DNA of 11,392 bases from Stenotrophomonas sp. (GTDB lineage Bacteria > Pseudomonadota > Gammaproteobacteria > Xanthomonadales > Xanthomonadaceae): NCBI GenBank assembly GCA_003484865.1, contig DMZT01000505.1, positions 541 through 11,932 of the forward strand, written 5' to 3'. Shown here one piece after another: positions 6,256-11,392 of the stretch (positions are counted from its first letter, which is position 1; each line of letters starts with the position of its first letter). The position numbers were made by a program, and so were the translations under genes. Below the pieces are notes generated by a model, which saw only the letters and a list, made by a program, of their open reading frames with translations, was not told the DNA's origin and did no database searches.

Positions 6256-6894
6256 ATGACAGAACACACCCTCCCCGCCGGCGTGGCCGATGCGCTTGAG
6301 CGCGGCCTGGCCGCCATGCAGCTGGACGCCGCGCTGGCACCGCCGTTGCTGACCTACCTGACCCTGCTCGACCGCTGGAACCGCACCTACAACCTGACCG
6401 CCATCCGCGATCCGCTGGAGATGGTGACCCGCCATCTGCTCGATTCGCTGGCGATGCAGCCGTTCCTGGAGACCGGCAACCTTGCCGACCTGGGCACCGG
6501 CCCCGGGCTGCCGGGCATCCCGCTGGCGATCGCACGCCCGCAGCTGCAGGTGACCCTGGTCGAGAGCAACGGCAAGAAGGCCCGCTTCATGCGCGAGGCT
6601 GTGCGCCAGCTGGGCCTGGGCAACGCCCGCGTGGCCGAGTCGCGCGCCGAGGCGCTGGCCGAACCGGCCGCCTATGACCATTTGACCGCCCGCGCGATGG
6701 ATACCCTGGCCGGGATCATCCGGGTCGGTGGGCATCTGCTGCGCCCGGGTGGCCGCCTGTTGGCGATGAAAGGCGTGTACCCGCACGACGAGATCGCGCA
6801 GCTGCCGGCCGGCTGGGCGGTGGAGAAGGTGGTGCCGCTGAGCGTCCCCGGATTGACCGGCGAGCGCCATCTGGTGGTGGTCACCGGCCCGTGA
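6256..6894 (+). CDS. rsmG: 16S rRNA (guanine-527-N7)-methyltransferase RsmG
   Basis: RsmG (GidB) methylates N7 of G527 in 16S rRNA using S-adenosylmethionine, acting in the cytoplasm on the small ribosomal subunit; loss of it gives low-level streptomycin resistance in several bacteria. The 212-residue product is of family size. Visible elements: [26 protein letters not shown] near residues 38-63, SAM-binding loop [15 protein letters not shown] (Asp78 onward), acidic end of strand 2 in [17 protein letters not shown], and VAESRAEAL then [10 protein letters not shown]. The frame is open upstream to 6202, but ATG 6256 is right because the protein starts there in homologues and a -10 box ends 6 nt before it. 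It is followed by parA and parB in the order found in many bacteria; gidA is absent. A 186-bp gap up to the nearest parA-frame ATG suggests parA has its own promoter. Confidence 0.95.
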   Translation: MTEHTLPAGVADALERGLAAMQLDAALAPPLLTYLTLLDRWNRTYNLTAIRDPLEMVTRHLLDSLAMQPFLETGNLADLGTGPGLPGIPLAIARPQLQVTLVESNGKKARFMREAVRQLGLGNARVAESRAEALAEPAAYDHLTARAMDTLAGIIRVGGHLLRPGGRLLAMKGVYPHDEIAQLPAGWAVEKVVPLSVPGLTGERHLVVVTGP

Positions 6895-6909
6895 GCCGGT
6901 GATCTCACC
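6881..6909 (+). terminator. Weak hairpin at the end of rsmG with an alternative pairing
   Basis: TCACCGGC (6881-6888) and GCCGGTGA (6895-6902) form an 8-bp perfect stem around the rsmG stop codon. The right arm can instead pair downstream: GGTGA (6898-6902) with TCACC (6905-6909). There is no U-tract. It may slow transcription or protect the 3' end, but the terminator role is weakly supported. Confidence 0.3.
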
Positions 6910-7053
6910 GCCTGCATCGCCCGCCCCACGGTCGTCCCGCCCCCCTCCTGCGGTGGCCCCACGCGGCGCCATCGGCATGCCCGTGGGCGTCGCTGCGGTA
7001 TTGCGGCGCGTGCCTTCCGCGCATCTCACAGTGCATGACACGCCCCATATACG

Positions 7054-7059
7054 CATAAT
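7054..7059 (+). promoter_or_regulatory. Candidate -10 box for the parAB operon
   Basis: CATAAT, preceded by an AT-rich CATATACG in otherwise GC-rich DNA, lies 36 nt before the parA ATG. It would give a leader of about 30 nt containing GATGAGG (7080-7086), a moderate ribosome binding site 9 nt before ATG 7096. No good -35 box is seen. The rest of the gap 6910-7050 shows only short inverted repeats such as CCCACG / CGTGGG. Confidence 0.35.
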
Positions 7060-7095
7060 GACCAGTCCCACTCCCTGCCGATGAGGCTCACCCGC

Positions 7096-7893
7096 ATGGC
7101 CCGCATCATCGCCATCGCCAACCAGAAAGGTGGCGTCGGCAAGACCACGACCGCCGTCAATCTGGCCGCCTCCCTGGCTGCTGCACCCAAGCGCGTGCTT
7201 CTTGTCGACCTCGATTCCCAAGGCAATGCGACCATGGGCAGCGGCGTGGACAAGCGTGAAGTCGCCGCGTCCACCTGTGATCTGCTGCTGGGCGAAAGCA
7301 CTGCGGCCGAGGTCCGGGTCAAGACCCCGGAAGGCTTCGACCTGCTCCCGGGCAACATCGACCTGACCGCCGCCGAGATCCAGCTGATGGACCAGAGCGA
7401 GCGCGAGCAGCGCCTCAAGCGCGCGCTGGCCCCTATCCGCGACGAATACGACTACATCCTGATCGACTGCCCGCCGGCGCTGTCGCTGCTGACGCTCAAC
7501 GCACTGGCCGCCGCCGATTCGGTGATCGTGCCGATGCAGTGCGAGTACTACGCGCTGGAAGGCCTGAGCGCGCTGGTGGAAACCATCGAAGCACTGCGTG
7601 CCAACCTCAATCCCGCGCTGGAGATCGAGGGCGTGCTGCGGACCATGTTCGATGTGCGCAACAACCTGGCCAATGCCGTGTCGGCCGAGCTGACCGAGCA
7701 CTTCGGCGAGCAGGTGTTCCGCACCATCGTGCCGCGCAACGTGCGCCTGGCCGAGGCACCCAGCCATGGCCAGAGCATCGTCGGGTACGACCGTGCCTCG
7801 CGCGGTGGCGTTGCCTATCTCGGCCTGGCCGGCGAGATCATCCGTCGCAACAACCAACGCAAGAAGGCCGACAAGGCCATGGAGACCGCCTGA
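7096..7893 (+). CDS. parA: Chromosome-partitioning ATPase ParA (Soj)
   Basis: ParA is a Walker-type ATPase that binds DNA non-specifically in its ATP form and moves ParB-parS complexes, segregating the origin region before division. The 265-residue product shows the deviant Walker A motif KGGVGKTT with signature Lys11 and Lys16, Asp40 in LLVDLDSQGN (Walker A'), and Asp124 in YILIDCPPALSLL (Walker B). The C-terminal PRNVRLAEAPSHGQSI, also conserved, follows. The short N-terminus without a helix-turn-helix marks a chromosomal (type Ib-like/Soj) ParA rather than a P1-type plasmid one. ATG 7096 (MARIIAIANQKGGVG) matches homologues; an in-frame ATG at 7081 overlaps the likely ribosome binding site. 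The stop TGA overlaps the parB start (TGATG), so the two are translationally coupled. Neighbouring rsmG supports a chromosomal locus. Confidence 0.96.
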   Translation: MARIIAIANQKGGVGKTTTAVNLAASLAAAPKRVLLVDLDSQGNATMGSGVDKREVAASTCDLLLGESTAAEVRVKTPEGFDLLPGNIDLTAAEIQLMDQSEREQRLKRALAPIRDEYDYILIDCPPALSLLTLNALAAADSVIVPMQCEYYALEGLSALVETIEALRANLNPALEIEGVLRTMFDVRNNLANAVSAELTEHFGEQVFRTIVPRNVRLAEAPSHGQSIVGYDRASRGGVAYLGLAGEIIRRNNQRKKADKAMETA

Positions 7894-8816
7894 TGAGCAC
7901 CAAGCCTGCCCTCGGCAAGAAACGCGGCCTCGGCCGCGGCCTCGACGCGCTGTTGGGGCCCAAGGGGGCGGTGACACAGGTGCAGGCGGCGGCCGTGGTC
8001 GAACCGCTGCCGGGCGAACGCCTGCGCAAGCTGCCGGTCGGCCATCTGCAGCCGGGCAAGTACCAGCCGCGCCGCGACATGGACGAGACCAAGCTTGCCG
8101 AGCTGGCCGAGTCGATCAAGGCGCAGGGCGTGATCCAGCCGATCCTGGTCCGCCAGCTGGGCCCGGACAGTTTCGAGATCGTGGCCGGCGAACGCCGTTG
8201 GCGCGCTTCGCAGCTGGCCGGCCTGGACGAAGTGCCGGTGGTGGTGCGCGAGCTGGAAGACCGCACCGTCATCGCGATGGCGCTGATCGAGAACATCCAG
8301 CGCGAAGACCTCAACCCGCTTGAGGAAGCCGAAGCGCTGCAGCGGCTGATCAGCGAGTTCGCCCTGACCCATGCCGAGGCCGCCCAGGCCGTTGGCCGCT
8401 CGCGTGCGGCGGTGTCCAACCTGCTGCGCCTGCTGGAGCTGCCGATCGCGATCCGCCTGCTGCTGGAAACCCGCCGGCTGGAAATGGGCCATGCCCGCGC
8501 GCTGCTCACCCTGGCGCCGGAACTGGCCAGCAAGCTGGCCCAGGAAGCGGCCGACCAGGGCTGGTCGGTGCGCGAAGTGGAACACCGCGCGCAGCAGTTC
8601 GCTGCTGGCAAAGTGCCCGGCGCGCTGCGCAAGAAGCCCACCGCCGCCGCGCCGCAGGCCGATATCGCGTCGCTGGAAACCGAATTGTCCGAGTCGCTGG
8701 GCGCCCGCGTGGCGATTGCCCATGGCCGTGGCGGCAAGGGCAAGCTGATCATCCATTACACCGACCTGGACACGCTGGATGGCGTGCTCGACCGACTTCG
8801 CGCACAGAAGGGCTGA
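7893..8816 (+). CDS. parB: Chromosome-partitioning protein ParB (Spo0J)
   Basis: ParB binds parS sites, spreads along DNA as a CTP-dependent clamp, loads SMC/MksB condensin and stimulates ParA. The 307-residue product has the conserved N-terminal ParA-interacting segment KRGLGRGLDALLG near residue 10. The CTP-binding domain follows, with YQPRRD, the VAGERRWRAS box (Gly99-Arg104) and ALIENIQREDLNPLEEA (Glu133 onward). Next is the helix-turn-helix THAEAAQAVGRSRAAVSNLLRLLELP that reads parS. After an alanine/proline linker comes a C-terminal dimerisation domain ending YTDLDTLDGVLDRLRAQKG. All motifs are intact. The start codon shares one base with the parA stop. No full parS site (consensus TGTTTCACGTGAAACA) was found in the window, so the sites lie elsewhere, as is common. 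No terminator is evident before the next gene 35 bp downstream. Confidence 0.96.
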   Translation: MSTKPALGKKRGLGRGLDALLGPKGAVTQVQAAAVVEPLPGERLRKLPVGHLQPGKYQPRRDMDETKLAELAESIKAQGVIQPILVRQLGPDSFEIVAGERRWRASQLAGLDEVPVVVRELEDRTVIAMALIENIQREDLNPLEEAEALQRLISEFALTHAEAAQAVGRSRAAVSNLLRLLELPIAIRLLLETRRLEMGHARALLTLAPELASKLAQEAADQGWSVREVEHRAQQFAAGKVPGALRKKPTAAAPQADIASLETELSESLGARVAIAHGRGGKGKLIIHYTDLDTLDGVLDRLRAQKG

Positions 8817-8851
8817 GTCCCCCGCAGGCGTCAGAGGATTTCCCCCAACCA

Positions 8852-9160
8852 ATGAACCCCACCAAGGTCGACCGCAACCATCTGTTGCGTCTGACCGACC
8901 TGCCGAATGTCGGGCCGGCCTGTGAGAAAGATCTCCGTCTGATCGGCATCCGCGTGCCAGCGCATCTGCGCGGCCGCGATGCCTACGACATGTACGCGCA
9001 GCTGTGTCTGCGCACCGGGGTGATGCACGACCCCTGTGTGATCGATGTATTTCTGTCGGTGCTGCGTTTCATGCAGGGCGAAGCGCCGCGACCGTGGTGG
9101 GATTTCAGCAAGGAACGCAAGGCCACCCTGGCCAAGGAAGCGCCGCTCAGCCTCTGGTGA
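8852..9160 (+). CDS. Cdd1-type helix-hairpin-helix protein
   Basis: This is a small protein of 102 residues in what I recognise as the Cdd1 family, named after a gene at the Clostridioides difficile pathogenicity locus but widespread in bacteria without any toxin role. The pattern is clear: LLRLTDLPNVGPACEKDLRLIGI (a helix-hairpin-helix, LPNVG-P-DL-LGI) at about residues 10-32, then LRGRDAYDMYAQLCLRTG and DPCVIDVFLSVLRFM, and ending PRPWWDFSKERKATL. Helix-hairpin-helix modules usually bind DNA without sequence specificity; the function of this family is unknown to me. ATG 8852 is the only plausible start; an AGAGGA lies far upstream (about 14 nt) and may not act as ribosome binding site. It follows parB by 35 bp on the same strand and may be co-transcribed, which would make a DNA-related role sensible but unproven. 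Confidence 0.85.
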   Translation: MNPTKVDRNHLLRLTDLPNVGPACEKDLRLIGIRVPAHLRGRDAYDMYAQLCLRTGVMHDPCVIDVFLSVLRFMQGEAPRPWWDFSKERKATLAKEAPLSLW

Positions 9161-9170
9161 AGCGGACCAT

Positions 9171-9202
9171 CGGGACGTGTGCAACGCCACGCGGGCGTCC
9201 CG
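9171..9202 (+). terminator. Hairpin after the Cdd1-type gene, candidate terminator
   Basis: CGGGACG (9171-9177) pairs with CGTCCCG (9196-9202), a perfect 7-bp stem. The 18-nt loop can form further pairs. It lies 10 bp after the stop and 45 bp before the epimerase. What follows is GGAAAGCACTG, not a U-tract, so termination is only a possibility. It is the best candidate for a boundary between the par region and the sugar genes. Confidence 0.3.
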
Positions 9203-9247
9203 GGAAAGCACTGTATTGATACGTGGCAAGTATGACGGACGGACCCC

Positions 9248-10213
9248 ATGACGATTCTCGTGACCGGCGCAGCCGGTTTCATCGGTGCCAACACCTGCAA
9301 GGCCCTGCTCGCGCGCGGTGAGCGCGTCGTCGGCCTGGACAACTACAACGACTACTACGATCCGCAGATCAAGCGCGATCGCGTGGCCGCGCTGTGCCCG
9401 GACGCCGACATCCGCGTGCTCGACCTGACCGACCGCGACGGCCTGGCCGCGCTGTTCGACGAGGTCCAGCCGACCCGGGTCATCCATCTGGCCGCACAGG
9501 CCGGCGTGCGTTACTCGCTGGAGAACCCGCATGCCTACGTCGACAGCAACCTGACCGGCTTCGTCAACATGCTGGAGCTGTGCCGCCATCGCGGCGTGGC
9601 CCATCTGGTGTATGCCTCGAGCAGCTCGGTGTACGGCGATTCGGCGACCCCGCCGTTCTCCGAAGACCAGCGCATCGACAAGCCGCGCTCGCTGTACGCC
9701 GCGACCAAGGCCGCCAACGAGCTGATGGCCTACACCTACGCCCAGCTGTTCGGCCTGCATGCCACCGGCCTGCGCTTCTTCACCGTGTATGGCCCGTGGG
9801 GCCGCCCGGACATGGCACCGCTGCTGTTCTCGCGCGCGGTGCTGGCCGGCCGCCCGATCGACGTGTTCAACGACGGAAAAATGCAGCGCGACTTCACACA
9901 TGTCTCCGACATCGTGGACGGTATCCTCGGCGCGCTGGCGCATCCGTCCAGCGAGGTCGTTCCGCATCGCGTCTTCAATCTCGGCAATCACACGCCGATC
10001 GAGCTGGAGCACTTCATCGGTGTCATCGAGGCCGCCGCCGGACGTCCAGCGCAGAAGGTCTACAAGCCGATGCAGCCGGGCGACATGGTCCGCACCATGG
10101 CCGATACCACGCGGGCGCATGACGCGTTCGGCTACGCGCCGGCCATGCCGATCGAGCGCGGTCTGCCGCCGGTGGTGGCCTGGTGCCGCGATTATTTCGG
10201 TGCTCACGCCTGA
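9248..10213 (+). CDS. NAD-dependent nucleotide-sugar epimerase, UDP-glucuronate 4-epimerase-like
   Basis: This is an extended short-chain dehydrogenase/reductase of 321 residues. It has the Rossmann loop TGAAGFIG (Gly7, Gly10, Gly13), LDNYNDYYDPQIKRDR, HLAAQAGVRYSLENPHAYVDSNL, the serine cluster ASSSSVYG (Ser124-127) and catalytic Tyr150-Lys154 in YAATKAANE. RFFTVYGPWGRPDMA and FNDGKMQRDFTHVSDIVDGI follow. The combination DNYNDYYD, AGVRYSLENP, YGPWGRPDMA and MQRDFTHVSD is typical of the UDP-glucuronate 4-epimerase (CapI/LpsL/GAE) branch, which makes UDP-galacturonate for LPS or capsule. Substrate assignment rests on motif memory and could be another UDP-hexose. No membrane segment or signal is seen. 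The ribosome binding site is weak (GGACGGA about 4 nt before the ATG). A glycosyltransferase starts 87 bp downstream on the same strand, suggesting a shared pathway. Confidence 0.87.
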   Translation: MTILVTGAAGFIGANTCKALLARGERVVGLDNYNDYYDPQIKRDRVAALCPDADIRVLDLTDRDGLAALFDEVQPTRVIHLAAQAGVRYSLENPHAYVDSNLTGFVNMLELCRHRGVAHLVYASSSSVYGDSATPPFSEDQRIDKPRSLYAATKAANELMAYTYAQLFGLHATGLRFFTVYGPWGRPDMAPLLFSRAVLAGRPIDVFNDGKMQRDFTHVSDIVDGILGALAHPSSEVVPHRVFNLGNHTPIELEHFIGVIEAAAGRPAQKVYKPMQPGDMVRTMADTTRAHDAFGYAPAMPIERGLPPVVAWCRDYFGAHA

Positions 10214-10300
10214 CACACGCGGACCCATTCATCTTCGGATAACCTCGGGTGCGGAAAATGCGCGCTCTTTTTCGATCCTGGCCATTCGCAGAGTCCGACC

Positions 10301-11023
10301 ATGAGCCAACCCCAGTTGTCGGTCGTCGTCCCGGTCTTCAATGAACGCGACAACGTCACGCCCCTGATCCACGAGATCACCACCGCGCTGCGCGGACGGA
10401 TCGAGTTCGAAATCGTCTATGTCGACGACCATTCGCGCGACGACACCCTGGCGGTGCTGCAGGCCCTGAAGGCCACCACCTCGGAACTGCGGGTGCTGCA
10501 CCATGTCACCCAGAGCGGGCAGAGCACCGCGGTGCGCAACGGCGTCAAGCACGCGCGCGCGCCGTGGATCGCCACCCTGGACGGTGACGGCCAGAACGAT
10601 CCGGCCGACATCCCCGGGCTGCTCGCCGCGCGCGCTGCCGCCGCCAGCGAGGTAAAGCTGTTCGCTGGGTGGCGCGTCAATCGCCAAGATTCGGGCAGCA
10701 AGCGCTGGGCCAGCAAGTGGGCCAACGCGATCCGCGCGCGCATGCTGCGCGACGACACGCCCGATACCGGCTGCGGCATCAAGCTGTTCGAGCGTGCCGC
10801 GTTCATGGACCTGCCGTATTTCGACCACATGCACCGCTACCTGCCGGCGCTGATGCAGCGTGCCGGCTGGAAGACCATCAGCGTGCCGGTCAATCATCGG
10901 CATCGCACCGCGGGCGTATCCAAGTACAACAATCTCGGCCGCGCCCTGGTCGGCATCCGCGACCTGCGCGGGGTCGCCTGGCTGATCACGCGCAGCAAGC
11001 GCACCGCCGTGGAAGAACGCTGA
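10301..11023 (+). CDS. GT2 glycosyltransferase, polyprenyl-phosphate sugar synthase (DPM1/ArnC/RgtE-like)
   Basis: This family 2 glycosyltransferase of 240 residues is expected to move a sugar from a nucleotide donor to a polyprenyl phosphate at the cytoplasmic face of the inner membrane. It shows SVVVPVFNERDNV near the N-terminus, VYVDDHSRDDT (Asp42, Asp43) for nucleotide binding, the metal/donor motif LDGDGQNDPADIPGL (Asp94, Asp96, Asp100), DTGCGIKLFERAAF, and the acceptor-side ending HRHRTAGVSKYNNLGRALVGIRDLRGVAWL. This layout is that of dolichyl-phosphate mannose synthase-like enzymes. Unlike ArnC, it has no C-terminal transmembrane pair; after the amphipathic segment only a basic tail follows. 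ATG 10301 agrees with family starts, but its ribosome binding site is poor (GCAGAG). Its TGA overlaps the start of the next gene (TGATG), so that gene is translationally coupled. The donor may be what the upstream epimerase makes; the exact sugar is inferred. Confidence 0.9.
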   Translation: MSQPQLSVVVPVFNERDNVTPLIHEITTALRGRIEFEIVYVDDHSRDDTLAVLQALKATTSELRVLHHVTQSGQSTAVRNGVKHARAPWIATLDGDGQNDPADIPGLLAARAAAASEVKLFAGWRVNRQDSGSKRWASKWANAIRARMLRDDTPDTGCGIKLFERAAFMDLPYFDHMHRYLPALMQRAGWKTISVPVNHRHRTAGVSKYNNLGRALVGIRDLRGVAWLITRSKRTAVEER

Positions 11024-11364
11024 TGGAACTGCACTGGCTCGACCAGCCGTTGACCTGGCTGTACTGGACCGGCCTGCACGTCACCGGCTGGAAGCTGATC
11101 GGCTACACCGGCGCACTGATGTTCGGCGGGCGCTGGCTGGTCCAGTTCGTGGCCTCGCGCCGCGCCGGCAAGCCGGTGATCCCGCGCCTGTTCTGGTACA
11201 TGAGCGTGGTCGGCAGCCTGATGACGCTGAGCTACTTCCTGTTCTCGGCCAAGCAGGACTCGGTGGGCGTGCTGCAGAACCTGTTTCCGGCCTTCACCGC
11301 GTTGTACAGCCTGAAGCTGGATATCGCGCACCGTGGTTGGAAGCGGGACAAGGCGGCGCATTGA
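11023..11364 (+). CDS. LAB_N-domain membrane protein (lipid-A-disaccharide synthase N-terminal-like)
   Basis: This is a 113-residue inner-membrane protein of the LAB_N family, named for similarity to a region found before some lipid-A-disaccharide synthases. It is not itself LpxB and has no glycosyltransferase domain. Three hydrophobic helices are visible: about 22-44 (WKLIGYTGALMFGGRWLVQF), 56-76 (LFWYMSVVGSLMTLSYFLFSA) and 81-98 (VGVLQNLFPAFTALYSLKL). Between the first two is a basic, proline-containing loop (SRRAGKPVIPRLFW), and the C-terminus is basic. I recall the family being grouped with PQ-loop/MtN3-type three-helix transporters, which would allow a role in moving a lipid-linked sugar. 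The start shares one base with the glycosyltransferase stop, so the two are made together. Family members commonly sit beside GT2 and ArnT-like genes; any such ArnT-like gene would be past the right edge. The ending is close to a SMAG palindrome. Confidence 0.9.
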   Translation: MELHWLDQPLTWLYWTGLHVTGWKLIGYTGALMFGGRWLVQFVASRRAGKPVIPRLFWYMSVVGSLMTLSYFLFSAKQDSVGVLQNLFPAFTALYSLKLDIAHRGWKRDKAAH

Positions 11365-11373
11365 GGGCGTGCC

Positions 11374-11392
11374 CACCGACCAACGGTCGGTG
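11374..11392. repeat. SMAG REP unit, cut by the right edge of the window
   Basis: CACCGACC (11374-11381), loop AAC, GGTCGGTG (11385-11392): a perfect 8-bp stem, the same subtype as 4392-4412. The expected CTAC tail would lie just beyond the window, so orientation and dimer state are unknown. It begins 9 bp after the stop of the LAB_N gene. Confidence 0.8.

Noticed and set aside
6232..7977. Long minus-strand open frame opposite rsmG and parA.
   Set aside because: It is a shadow frame typical of high-GC coding DNA: low-complexity His/Gln/Arg-rich translation and no recognisable domain, opposite two certain genes.
9214..9236. TTGATA and TATGAC as a promoter for the epimerase.
   Set aside because: The two hexamers are only 9 nt apart, too close for a sigma-70 promoter, and alternatives are no better.
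8831..10228. Minus-strand frame of 465 codons opposite the Cdd1-type gene and the epimerase.
   Set aside because: The translation is His/Arg/Val-rich with no domain, and the plus strand holds two clear protein families. It is a GC-driven shadow.

Overview
The window is high-GC chromosomal DNA that looks like Stenotrophomonas (Xanthomonadaceae, Gammaproteobacteria). The best clue is a set of short intergenic palindromes with a GTAG/CTAC head next to stems such as GCCGGCCAGCGGCCGGC or CCGACCAACGGTCGG. These match the SMAG (Stenotrophomonas maltophilia GTAG) class of REP elements. The gene order rsmG-parA-parB fits the origin-proximal chromosome-partitioning locus of many bacteria.

Layout, left to right: (1) the 3' part of a KefB/KefC-type CPA2 cation:proton antiporter with an RCK domain, cut by the left edge; (2) a SMAG dimer, then an aldehyde dehydrogenase of the coniferyl aldehyde dehydrogenase type; (3) on the minus strand, a two-helix membrane protein with a bacterial PH domain and, further right, an unrecognised 111-residue protein; (4) a second SMAG dimer and exodeoxyribonuclease III; (5) a strong terminator hairpin shared with a minus-strand GlsB/YeaQ/YmgE small membrane protein; (6) a divergent 4'-phosphopantetheinyl transferase; (7) a SMAG monomer, rsmG and the parA-parB pair; (8) a Cdd1-type helix-hairpin-helix protein; (9) a nucleotide-sugar epimerase, a DPM1-like GT2 glycosyltransferase and a translationally coupled LAB_N membrane protein, followed by another SMAG palindrome cut by the right edge.

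Most of the region is housekeeping: DNA repair, rRNA methylation, chromosome partitioning, and carrier-protein activation. The part that reads as a small pathway is 9248-11364. It could make a uronic acid nucleotide sugar, load it on a polyprenyl phosphate and handle it at the membrane, perhaps for LPS or lipid A decoration. That is inference, because the final transferase is not in the window. A second theme is regulatory: xth, rsmG and the aldehyde dehydrogenase each have a -10-like hexamer ending 6-7 nt before the ATG, no Shine-Dalgarno sequence, and a SMAG element immediately upstream. This suggests leaderless transcripts whose promoters abut REP elements.

There is no CRISPR array, tRNA, rRNA, insertion sequence or prophage gene that I can support. 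No gene-free stretch exceeds 300 bases.
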